This document shows positions 1 to 7,259 of a stretch of DNA of 64,000 bases, in pieces. The notes below the pieces were generated by a model that saw only the letters and a program-made list of their open reading frames with translations, was not told where the DNA came from and ran no database searches. Made by a program: the position numbers and the translations under genes. The DNA comes from Pseudomonas frederiksbergensis (GTDB lineage Bacteria > Pseudomonadota > Gammaproteobacteria > Pseudomonadales > Pseudomonadaceae), in NCBI RefSeq assembly GCF_003732665.1, contig NZ_MOBP01000013.1, positions 237,593 through 301,592 of the forward strand, written 5' to 3'. Positions within the stretch are counted from its first letter, which is position 1. Each line of letters opens with the position of its first letter.

Positions 1-301
1 CGTCGCTCCAGACCTCGACCATCATCTGGATCGAGCTGCGGCCGATTTCCAGGGCCTGGGTATAGAAGGAGAGCTGCGCGCCCACTGCCACCGGCACCAG
101 GAACGCCATGCGGTCGATCGCAACGGTCGCCACGCGGCCACCGGCGACTTTGCTGGCCATTGCGGTGCCGGCCAAATCCATCTGCGCCACCAGCCAGCCG
201 CCGAAAATATCGCCAAAGCCGTTGGTTTCACGTGGGAGTGCGGTGATTTGCAGGGCAAGGTCGCCTTGCGGGATTGGATCTTCTTGTTCGAGCTCTATCA
301 T
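1..301 (-). CDS. Acyl-CoA thioesterase, YciA-like hot-dog fold (C-terminal end outside window)
   Basis: Read on the minus strand from an ATG at 301, the first 100 codons give a hot-dog thioesterase of the YciA/acyl-CoA hydrolase type. The signature NGFGDIFGGWLVAQMD (about residues 28-43) is the conserved segment following the start of the fold, and the stretch around GGRVATVAIDRMAFLVPV matches the next strand. Such enzymes hydrolyse acyl-CoA to free acid and CoA in the cytoplasm. The gene runs off the left edge, so length and C-terminus cannot be judged. It is divergent from the MFS transporter at 667, and the two share a 365-bp intergenic region. The family call is firm; substrate preference is unknown. 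Confidence 0.85.
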   Translation of the reverse strand, partial: MIELEQEDPIPQGDLALQITALPRETNGFGDIFGGWLVAQMDLAGTAMASKVAGGRVATVAIDRMAFLVPVAVGAQLSFYTQALEIGRSSIQMMVEVWSD

Positions 302-430
302 GCCGGGGGTGCCTCTGACCCGTGACTCTACGTTGGTCTTTCAGGTGAATAGCCGTCTCAGAAAAAACGATTCAGCCCCGAACATACTACGTTCGTCACG
401 TTTTTCTTAAGGCGCCTAAAGGGAAACTCT

Positions 431-466
431 GCGAAATCGCCTGTGAAACCTGGCAGGCGTTTTCGC
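431..466. other. Long imperfect hairpin in the 302-666 intergenic region
   Basis: GCGAAA-t-CGCCTG (431-443) pairs with CAGGCG-t-TTTCGC (454-466) around a 10-nt loop: 12 pairs with one T-T mismatch. No T-run follows on either side, so it is not a classical terminator. It sits between the divergent thioesterase and MFS genes and could be an operator or an RNA element. Nothing else was recognised in 302-666. Confidence 0.4.
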
Positions 467-666
467 ACAGCAACCCCTTACAAGCAGGTGCAAGGTTGCG
501 AGTATATCGGTCGGTAGACTCCGAGACGACCGTCCGGTTCTCATTTCGACCGTCAAATACGCACCTCTATGTGCTTTTTCGAACAATTTGCTATCGTGCC
601 GGACCTGCCCAAGCCTCCGCCAGCGTTGTTGGGGTTGCAGATCCGACTATAAGAGAAGCCCTTGCC

Positions 667-1965
667 ATGACCACAGCGCCCTCGAGCACTGCGCAGCCAA
701 CGCAATCCGCACGTCCGTTGACCCGCAACGATTACAAGACTTTGTCGCTGTCCGCCCTGGGCGGCGCGCTGGAGTTTTACGACTTCATCATCTTTGTGTT
801 TTTCGCCACAGTGGTCGGCAAGCTGTTCTTCCCGGCCGACATGCCCGAGTGGCTGCGCCTGATGCAGACCTTTGGCATCTTCGCCGCCGGCTACCTTGCG
901 CGGCCATTGGGCGGCATCGTCATGGCGCACTTCGGCGACCTGCTGGGACGCAAGAAGATGTTCACCCTGAGCATTTTCATGATGGCCGTGCCGACCCTGA
1001 TCATGGGCCTGCTGCCAACGTATGCGCAGATCGGCATGTGGGCGCCGATCCTGTTGCTGCTGATGCGGGTGATCCAGGGCGCGGCGATTGGCGGTGAAGT
1101 GCCCGGCGCCTGGGTCTTCGTTTCCGAACACGTACCCCAGCGGCACATCGGCTACGCCTGCGGCACCCTGACCAGCGGTCTGACGGCGGGCATTTTGCTG
1201 GGCTCGTTGGTGGCCACGGCGATCAACAGCATTTATACCCCGGTGGAAGTGGCGGATTACGCCTGGCGCATTCCGTTCCTGCTCGGCGGTGTGTTCGGCC
1301 TGTTCTCGGTCTACCTGCGCCGCTGGCTGCACGAAACCCCGGTGTTCGCCGAACTGCAACTGCGCAAGGCCCTGGCCGAAGAAGTGCCGCTGCGCGCGGT
1401 GCTGCGTGACCATCGCGGGGCGATCCTGATTTCCATGCTGCTGACCTGGCTGCTGTCCGCCGGCATCATCGTCGTTATCCTGATGACCCCGACCGTGCTG
1501 CAAACCGTTTACCACTTCTCGCCGACCACCGCGCTGCAGGCCAACAGCCTGGCCATCGTGTTCCTGAGCCTGGGTTGCGTGGCGTCCGGCGCGCTGGCTG
1601 ACCGCTTCGGCGCCGGCCGGGTGTTCGTGTTCGGCAGTGCCGCGTTGCTGATCAGTTCGTGGACGTTCTATCACAGCCTGTTCAACCACCCGGACTGGTT
1701 GTTCCCGATGTACGCCGTCACCGGCCTGCTCGTCGGCACCATCGGCGCCGTGCCGTATGTGATGGTCAAGGCCTTCCCGGCGGTGGTGCGCTTCAGCGGC
1801 CTGTCGTTCTCCTACAACCTGGCCTACGCGATCTTCGGCGGCTTGACCCCGATGATCGTGACGTTGCTGCTCAAGGAAAGCCCGATGGGGCCTGCCTACT
1901 ATGTGGCGATTATTTGCGGGGTGGGGATTCTGGTGGGTGCTTATCTTTGGAAGAAGGGGCGTTAA
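667..1965 (+). CDS. MFS transporter, metabolite:H+ symporter (MHS/ProP-ShiA-like)
   Basis: A 432-residue, 12-helix major facilitator protein of the metabolite:H+ symporter subfamily. The first helix carries the MHS-type GALEFYDFIIFVFF (about residues 35-48), and the cytoplasmic loop between helices 2 and 3 has GDLLGRKKMF, a standard MFS motif A. These carriers bring small organic acids, osmolytes or shikimate-like compounds into the cell with protons; the substrate here cannot be read from sequence. The ATG at 667 was chosen over longer in-frame starts from 496 because it lies downstream of a purine-rich AGAGAAG and because conserved sequence begins only after it. The gene ends 15 bp before the convergent PIN-domain gene. 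The family is clear and the substrate unknown. Confidence 0.88.
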   Translation: MTTAPSSTAQPTQSARPLTRNDYKTLSLSALGGALEFYDFIIFVFFATVVGKLFFPADMPEWLRLMQTFGIFAAGYLARPLGGIVMAHFGDLLGRKKMFTLSIFMMAVPTLIMGLLPTYAQIGMWAPILLLLMRVIQGAAIGGEVPGAWVFVSEHVPQRHIGYACGTLTSGLTAGILLGSLVATAINSIYTPVEVADYAWRIPFLLGGVFGLFSVYLRRWLHETPVFAELQLRKALAEEVPLRAVLRDHRGAILISMLLTWLLSAGIIVVILMTPTVLQTVYHFSPTTALQANSLAIVFLSLGCVASGALADRFGAGRVFVFGSAALLISSWTFYHSLFNHPDWLFPMYAVTGLLVGTIGAVPYVMVKAFPAVVRFSGLSFSYNLAYAIFGGLTPMIVTLLLKESPMGPAYYVAIICGVGILVGAYLWKKGR

Positions 1966-1980
1966 GCGAAGCCTGCGATG

Positions 1981-2472
1981 CTAAGGCTTTCTCCAGTGCG
2001 AAAGTCTTGCATCACATTCGCTTGAGGGGAGGCGTGCCCCGTGTTCGAGCATGTTGTCCAGCGCATCTGCGGCCTGCGTAGGCGGGATGACACCGTGCTC
2101 GACCATCAGATCCAGCAACCAAAGAGCTCCATGCACTTGCAACCCATCTCGTTGTGCCTGACGCCTTAGCTTGCCGTCGCCGGTCAGCAGGGGGCGACCT
2201 GACTCTTGCGCGAGCAAATAACAGGACACGTCGGCGAGTGAACTGTTGTTGTGCTCGATTTTTAAACTGAAAAGTCGGGCAACCCCTGCGCCATCGAAGG
2301 ACTCGACAATCAAGCCATGAGCGAGCAACTCGTCGTGGGGGAAGTCTTCCAGTTCATGCAGCACGAAGTCCGTGCAGCACAACGTGAATGGCAATCTGAA
2401 CATCTGCTCAAGCAGTCCGGCATTCCTGAAATCAATCCAGATATTCGTATCGCTGATGTAGATCAGACTCAT
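1981..2472 (-). CDS. PIN-domain protein, probable toxin-like RNase
   Basis: A 163-residue protein with a PIN nuclease fold. The acidic residues expected to hold the metal are visible: Asp8 (SDTNIWID), Glu40 (VLHELE), Asp81 (SLADVS) and Asp99 (LLTGDG). PIN proteins cleave RNA and many are toxins of type II toxin-antitoxin pairs. Its start codon overlaps the stop of the upstream XRE-ImmA gene by 4 nt, so the two are co-translated. The first residues (SLIYISDTNIW) run straight into the fold, so the start is secure. Whether it is a toxin neutralised by its partner, or an effector released when the ImmA-like protease acts, is inference. Confidence 0.75.
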   Translation of the reverse strand: MSLIYISDTNIWIDFRNAGLLEQMFRLPFTLCCTDFVLHELEDFPHDELLAHGLIVESFDGAGVARLFSLKIEHNNSSLADVSCYLLAQESGRPLLTGDGKLRRQAQRDGLQVHGALWLLDLMVEHGVIPPTQAADALDNMLEHGARLPSSECDARLSHWRKP

Positions 2473-3527
2473 GCACTCTCCAGCGAGCCCAGGAAATTAG
2501 GATCAAGCGCGCTCACTGGTTTGCGTAGTAGTTCTGCTGCACGGGATTTGGTAATCAGACCTTCCGCCAGCCCCCAGAACACCAGAGATTCGAAGCGTTG
2601 CGGTGGTTTGCATGGCATTGGCTCGGGTTCGGTCTTGCGCCAGCCATTTGCACTGAATTGAATGGTGAGGGATTTGTAGCCCCCGTCGCTAAGCAGGTTC
2701 AGATCCTTGAGGCGTCGCAGGGCTGCGTGCATCGAGATCCCGTATTGGCGCTTGGCGATGAGCAACTCGCGGGGATGGACGCGTGAGCGAGGGTGGCTAC
2801 CGAAATCACTGGTGACACCTTTAGCCGGATAGAGGAATGCGCCAGCGAAGCGATGGCAGCAGTTTTCTTTATCACGCTCGGGCATGTCGTCGGGTAATTG
2901 CATCACCCAGTGCCCGAGTTCGTGGGCCGCAGTGAAGCGGATTCGTTCGCCTGGGCGCTCTGCGTTCAGGGCGATCAAAACGTGGCGGCCGTCGCCGGTA
3001 GCGGCACAGGCGCCATCGAAGTCATCCGGCCCTATGAGCATCGCGACCTTGATGCTGTGCTCTTCCAGTTGCTCGGTCAGGTTGGAAATGGGATCGCTAC
3101 CAATTCCCCAGTATTCGCGCAGGGCCTCGGCGGCATGTTCGGCTTCCTCAATAGAGGATACGGCTAGCATTTGCGCCGGCGTGGCCGGAGTCTGAATATC
3201 CGCCGGGTCGAAGCATTCCTCCAAAGCAATGTAGCGTTCGAGATGTTCGCGAATCTGTTCTTCGACTTGAACCTGGCGATACTTCGGCATCTTCGCGAGT
3301 TTGCGAAACTCCAGGGGCGCCAGCGGCACAGGGTCCGCACGAAAGAAGTACTCGGGACTGACTTGCAGCACCTTGGCCATTTGCAGCAGGCGAGTGGAGT
3401 TTGGGGTACTTGACCCTTTCTCGTATTTACTCAGGCCTTGCTTGCTGATGTCGCCAAGCTGGAGCGCAAGGGCTTCCAGGGACATGCCTCGCAGGAGGCG
3501 AGCGCGGCGAATTCGGTCATTGATCAT
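2469..3527 (-). CDS. XRE-family regulator fused to ImmA/IrrE metallopeptidase domain
   Basis: A 352-residue two-domain protein. Residues about 5-60 form a Cro/C1-type helix-turn-helix, and the C-terminal half is an ImmA/IrrE (COG2856) zinc peptidase with the HExxH motif at His202-Glu203-His206 (AHELGH). Proteins of this build act as DNA-binding regulators, and in some phage or stress systems the peptidase destroys a repressor. Here it precedes and overlaps the PIN gene, the usual order of antitoxin-like regulator then toxin. A perfect 9-bp inverted repeat lies just upstream (3541-3578), as expected for autoregulation. The start ATG at 3527 follows GAGAGG. Domain calls are strong; the toxin-antitoxin role is inferred. 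Confidence 0.8.
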   Translation of the reverse strand: MINDRIRRARLLRGMSLEALALQLGDISKQGLSKYEKGSSTPNSTRLLQMAKVLQVSPEYFFRADPVPLAPLEFRKLAKMPKYRQVQVEEQIREHLERYIALEECFDPADIQTPATPAQMLAVSSIEEAEHAAEALREYWGIGSDPISNLTEQLEEHSIKVAMLIGPDDFDGACAATGDGRHVLIALNAERPGERIRFTAAHELGHWVMQLPDDMPERDKENCCHRFAGAFLYPAKGVTSDFGSHPRSRVHPRELLIAKRQYGISMHAALRRLKDLNLLSDGGYKSLTIQFSANGWRKTEPEPMPCKPPQRFESLVFWGLAEGLITKSRAAELLRKPVSALDPNFLGSLESA

Positions 3528-3540
3528 GGGTTCCTCTCGT

Positions 3541-3578
3541 GGTTGACAAGACTATCTTTTGATTATGATTTGTCAACC
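3541..3578 (-). promoter_or_regulatory. Inverted repeat, probable operator/promoter of the XRE-ImmA/PIN pair
   Basis: GGTTGACAA (3541-3549) and TTGTCAACC (3570-3578) are perfect 9-bp arms 20 bp apart, starting 13 bp upstream of the XRE-ImmA start. Read on the minus strand the distal arm contains TTGACA, a consensus -35 hexamer. The layout fits binding by the XRE domain over its own promoter. Confidence 0.5.
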
Positions 3579-3619
3579 TTACTCTCGAGTCTTGGCGCTT
3601 TTGAGTTTCCAATGCTGGC

Positions 3620-3648
3620 CTTTCATCCAATTGTCATATTTCAGCCAT
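3620..3648 (+). promoter_or_regulatory. Pho box (three 7-mers) upstream of pstS
   Basis: CTTTCAT (3620), TTGTCAT (3631) and CAGCCAT (3642) are spaced exactly 11 bp, the periodicity of PhoB direct repeats (consensus CTGTCAT N4 CTGTCAT). The last ends 67 bp before the pstS ATG. PhoB is encoded in this window at 17076-17765. Confidence 0.75.
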
Positions 3649-3715
3649 AGAGTGTTCACACGGCCTACTGATACTTGGCCCCGACTTAACACACCCTATC
3701 TGCTAGGAGTAAGGC

Positions 3716-4720
3716 ATGAAACTGAAGCGTTTGATGGCGGCAATGACTTTTGTCGCTGCTGGCGTTGCGACTGCCCACGCGGTAGCCGCTGGCGTTGACC
3801 CGTCAATTCCGGCTTACACCAAAGTCACTGGTGTCTCGGGCAACCTGTCCAGCGTTGGTTCCGATACTCTGGCCAACCTCATGACCCTGTGGGCTGAGAA
3901 CTACAAAAAAGAATACCCGAACGTAAACATCCAGATTCAGGCCGCTGGCTCCGCCACTGCGCCACCTGCGTTGACTGAAGGCACCTCTAACCTGGGCCCG
4001 ATGAGCCGCAAAATGAAGGACACCGAACTGGCTGCCTTCGAGCAGAAGTACGGCTACAAGCCAACCGCAATCCCGGTTGCCGTGGACGCCCTGGCTGTCT
4101 TCGTACACAAAGACAACCCGATCCAGCACCTGACCATGGAACAAGTTGACGCGATCTTCTCGTCCACTCGTCTGTGCGGCGCTAAAACCGACGTTAAAAC
4201 CTGGGGCGACCTGGGTGTGACCGGTGACCTGGCCAACAAGCCGGTTCAACTGTTCGGTCGTAACTCGGTATCCGGCACCTACGGCTACTTCAAAGAAGAA
4301 GCCCTGTGCAAAGGCGACTACAAACCAAACGTCAACGAACAACCGGGTTCGGCTTCGGTCGTGCAGTCGATCAGCTCCTCGCTGAACGGCGTGGGTTACT
4401 CGGGTATCGGCTACAAGACGGCTAGCGTGAAAACCGTAGCGCTGTCGAAGAAAGGCAGCACTGACTACATCGAAGACACCGAAGAAAACGCACTGAACGG
4501 CAAATACCCGCTGTCGCGTTTCCTCTACGTGTACGTCAACAAAGCCCCGAACAAGCCTCTGGCCCCGCTGGAAGCCGAGTTCGTGAAACTGGTTCTGTCC
4601 AAACAGGGCCAGGAAGTTGTAGTGAAAGACGGCTACATCCCACTGCCGGCCAAGGTTGCTGCAAAAGCACTGGCTGACCTGGGTCTGCAAGAAGGCGGCG
4701 CTGAAGTCGCAAAAAAGTAA
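3716..4720 (+). CDS. pstS: Phosphate ABC transporter, periplasmic phosphate-binding protein PstS
   Basis: A 334-residue periplasmic phosphate-binding protein of the PstSCAB importer. A signal peptide of about 24 residues (MKLKRLMAAMTF... ending near AHAVA) is followed by the mature protein. VSGNLSSVGSDTLANLM and the later RNSVSGTYGYF are typical phosphate-site segments of the PstS fold. It delivers phosphate to the PstC/PstA channel and feeds the PhoR/PhoB signalling complex. A Pho box array precedes it, so strong induction in phosphate starvation is expected. It is separated from pstC by a hairpin and a REP element, allowing higher expression than the downstream operon. The codon use is strongly biased, as in highly expressed genes. 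Confidence 0.97.
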   Translation: MKLKRLMAAMTFVAAGVATAHAVAAGVDPSIPAYTKVTGVSGNLSSVGSDTLANLMTLWAENYKKEYPNVNIQIQAAGSATAPPALTEGTSNLGPMSRKMKDTELAAFEQKYGYKPTAIPVAVDALAVFVHKDNPIQHLTMEQVDAIFSSTRLCGAKTDVKTWGDLGVTGDLANKPVQLFGRNSVSGTYGYFKEEALCKGDYKPNVNEQPGSASVVQSISSSLNGVGYSGIGYKTASVKTVALSKKGSTDYIEDTEENALNGKYPLSRFLYVYVNKAPNKPLAPLEAEFVKLVLSKQGQEVVVKDGYIPLPAKVAAKALADLGLQEGGAEVAKK

Positions 4721-4726
4721 AACCCT

Positions 4727-4750
4727 AGGTCCGGGGCTCGCCCCGGACCT
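4727..4750 (+). terminator. GC-rich hairpin after pstS (attenuator or mRNA stabiliser)
   Basis: AGGTCCGGGG-CTCG-CCCCGGACCT is a perfect 10-bp stem with a 4-nt loop, 6 bp after the pstS stop. No T-run follows, so it may protect the pstS 3' end or partly terminate rather than be a full intrinsic terminator. Confidence 0.55.
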
Positions 4751-4751
4751 G

Positions 4752-4843
4752 TGTAGGAGCGAAGCTTGCTCGCGAAAGCGGTGGGTCAGCCAACAGTGAT
4801 GTTGAATGTGCCGACGCCTTCGCGGGCAAGCCTCGCTCCTACA
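4752..4843. repeat. REP pair (BIME-like) between pstS and pstC
   Basis: TGTAGGAGCGAAGCTTGCTC at the left and its inverse GGGCAAGCCTCGCTCCTACA at the right bracket a spacer containing GCGGTGGGTCAGCCAACA. It is the same class as the copies at 8937, 11892, 12878 and 14084, and the spacer is nearly identical to that at 8937. Confidence 0.85.
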
Positions 4844-4921
4844 AATGCCGGTGAATACCGGCCCCCAAATTTCCGGTCCTCTGCCAGTTCCTACTGGCGG
4901 CGGATTTGTTGCGTCACTGCA

Positions 4922-4939
4922 TTGTCATCTTTCTGTCAT
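4922..4939 (+). promoter_or_regulatory. Pho box upstream of pstC
   Basis: TTGTCAT-CTTT-CTGTCAT is an almost perfect PhoB site ending 22 bp before the pstC ATG. A weak third unit (GCGTCAC) lies 11 bp upstream. The promoter therefore allows pstCAB-phoU to be transcribed independently of pstS. Confidence 0.85.
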
Positions 4940-4961
4940 ACAGGATCGCTAGGGTGTGCGC

Positions 4962-7244
4962 ATGAATGATCTGGCCAATTCCACCATGACTAACAATCCC
5001 CCCAAGCGAATTGACTTCAATACGCCTGAGCTGCAACGCAAGCGCCGCATCCGCGCGCTCAAAGATCGCCTGACCCGCTGGTACGTGCTTGTTGGCGGCC
5101 TCGCCGTCCTCGGCGCGATCACGCTGATCTTCTTCTTCCTTGCCTACGTGGTCGCGCCACTGTTCCAGGGTGCCAGCCTGACCGCCAAGGACGCCATCAC
5201 CCCGGCCTGGATGCAAGACGCCGGCAAGCCGCTGATGATCTCCCTGGAAGAACAGAACCAGGTCGCGATGCGGGTTTCCGACAAAGGCCAGGCGCTGTTC
5301 TTTGACATCGACAGTGGCGCCGAACTCAAGCGCGTCGATCTGCCGATCCCGGCCGGCACCACCGTGACTTCCATCGGCGAAGACCAGCCTGGTCATCCGT
5401 TGGTAGCCGTGGGCCTGTCCAACGGCCAGGCACTGGTGTTCCGCCACACCTATAAAGTCAGCTACCCCGATGGCAAGAAAACCATCTCGCCGGCTGTCGA
5501 ATACCCGTATGGCGAAACCCCGATTGCGCTCAACGAAGCGGGCGGTGTGCTGGAACACATCAGCCTCAACGCCACCGACACCACGCTGATGCTGGTGGGC
5601 TCCACCGGTTCGCAACTCAATGTGATCTCGCTGAGCAGCGAAGAAAACATGATGACCGGTGAAGTCACCAACGAGCAGAAGCGTATCGATCTGCCGCAAA
5701 TGACCGAGCCGGTGAAGAACATCTTCGTCGACCCGCGCCAACAGTGGTTGTACGTGATCAACGGGCGTGCCCAGGCCGATGTGTTCAGCCTGCGCGACAA
5801 GAGCCTCAACGGTCGCTACAAATTGCTCGAAAACGGCGACGCCGAAATTACCGCCAGTACCCAACTGGTGGGCGGCATCTCGCTGATCCTCGGTGACTCC
5901 AAGGGTGGCCTGGCCCAATGGTTCATGGCCCGCGACCCGGATGGCGAACTGCGCCTCAAGCAGATCCGCACCTTCCAGATGGGCACTACGCCGATCGTTG
6001 AAATCAGCGCCGAAGAACGTCGCAAAGGTTTTGTTGCCCTCGACGCCTCCGGCAAGCTTGGTGTGTTCCACAGCACCGCTCACCGCACTTTGCTGGTGGA
6101 TCAGGTTGTGGAAGGCCAGGGCCTGTTCGGCCTGTCGCCACGCGCCAACCGCATCATCGTCGAAGCGGGCGGCAAGATTCAGCCGCTGCTGCTGGACAAC
6201 CCGCACCCGGAAGTCTCGTGGAGCGCGTTGTGGAGCAAGGTCTGGTACGAGAACTACGACGAACCTAAATACGTCTGGCAATCGACCGCCGCCAACACTG
6301 ACTTCGAACCGAAGATGAGTTTGTCGCCGCTGACCTTCGGTACGCTGAAAGCCGCGTTCTACGCCATGTTGCTGGCTGCACCGCTGGCCGTCGCTGCCGC
6401 GATCTACACCGCCTACTTCATGGCCCCGAGCTTGCGCCGCAAGGTCAAACCGGTGATCGAGCTGATGGAAGCGATGCCGACGGTGATCCTCGGTTTCTTC
6501 GCCGGCCTGTTCCTCGCACCGTATGTAGAAGGGCATTTGCCGGGCATCTTCAGCCTGTTGATGCTGTTGCCGATTGGCATTCTGGTGGCCGGTTTTGTCT
6601 TCAGCCGCCTGCCTGAGTCGATCCGCCTGAAAGTGCCGGACGGCTGGGAAAGCGCGATTCTGATCCCGGTGATTCTGTTCGTGGGCTGGTTGTCGCTGTA
6701 CATGAGCCCGTACATGGAAACCTGGTTCTTCGGCGGCGACATGCGCATGTGGATCTCCCACGACCTGGGCATCACCTACGACCAGCGCAACGCTCTGGTG
6801 GTCGGTCTGGCCATGGGTTTCGCGGTGATCCCGAACATCTACTCCATCGCCGAAGACGCCGTGTTCAGCGTGCCTCGCGGCTTGACCCTCGGTTCCCTGG
6901 CCCTCGGCGCCACGCCGTGGCAGACCATGACCCGCGTGGTGATCCTCACCGCCAGCCCGGGCATCTTCTCGGCACTGATGATCGGCATGGGCCGCGCGGT
7001 CGGTGAAACGATGATCGTGCTGATGGCCACCGGTAACACCCCGGTCATGGAAATGAACCTGTTCGAAGGCCTGCGCACACTGGCCGCCAACGTCGCGGTG
7101 GAAATGCCGGAGTCGGAAGTCGGCGGCAGCCACTACCGCGTGCTGTTCCTCTCGGCGCTGGTGCTGCTGTTGTTCACCTTCGTCATGAACACCCTCGCGG
7201 AGCTGATTCGTCAGCGTCTGCGCAAGAAATACTCGTCGCTTTAA
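4962..7244 (+). CDS. pstC: Phosphate ABC transporter permease PstC (long form)
   Basis: Inner-membrane permease of the phosphate importer, 760 residues from the ATG at 4962. That is about twice the length of E. coli PstC, the long form usual in Pseudomonas. One N-terminal helix (about residues 35-60) is followed by a large soluble, probably periplasmic, insert of about 380 residues and then the six-helix permease core. The coupling loop region reads GATPWQTMTRVVILTASPGI, the EAA motif of binding-protein-dependent permeases. The ATG at 4962 has AGGG 7 nt upstream; the in-frame GTG at 4956 is too close to it. The gene lies behind its own Pho box and 15 bp before pstA. Confidence 0.95.
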   Translation: MNDLANSTMTNNPPKRIDFNTPELQRKRRIRALKDRLTRWYVLVGGLAVLGAITLIFFFLAYVVAPLFQGASLTAKDAITPAWMQDAGKPLMISLEEQNQVAMRVSDKGQALFFDIDSGAELKRVDLPIPAGTTVTSIGEDQPGHPLVAVGLSNGQALVFRHTYKVSYPDGKKTISPAVEYPYGETPIALNEAGGVLEHISLNATDTTLMLVGSTGSQLNVISLSSEENMMTGEVTNEQKRIDLPQMTEPVKNIFVDPRQQWLYVINGRAQADVFSLRDKSLNGRYKLLENGDAEITASTQLVGGISLILGDSKGGLAQWFMARDPDGELRLKQIRTFQMGTTPIVEISAEERRKGFVALDASGKLGVFHSTAHRTLLVDQVVEGQGLFGLSPRANRIIVEAGGKIQPLLLDNPHPEVSWSALWSKVWYENYDEPKYVWQSTAANTDFEPKMSLSPLTFGTLKAAFYAMLLAAPLAVAAAIYTAYFMAPSLRRKVKPVIELMEAMPTVILGFFAGLFLAPYVEGHLPGIFSLLMLLPIGILVAGFVFSRLPESIRLKVPDGWESAILIPVILFVGWLSLYMSPYMETWFFGGDMRMWISHDLGITYDQRNALVVGLAMGFAVIPNIYSIAEDAVFSVPRGLTLGSLALGATPWQTMTRVVILTASPGIFSALMIGMGRAVGETMIVLMATGNTPVMEMNLFEGLRTLAANVAVEMPESEVGGSHYRVLFLSALVLLLFTFVMNTLAELIRQRLRKKYSSL

Positions 7245-7259
7245 GAAAGGTAGAAGTCT

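Noticed and set aside
496..666. N-terminal extension of the MFS transporter
   Set aside because: Sequence before 667 has no family similarity and contains no membrane segment; the ATG at 667 has a better ribosome-binding context.
553..1689. Minus-strand open frame opposite the MFS transporter
   Set aside because: His/Gln-rich antisense translation of a well-supported transporter gene.
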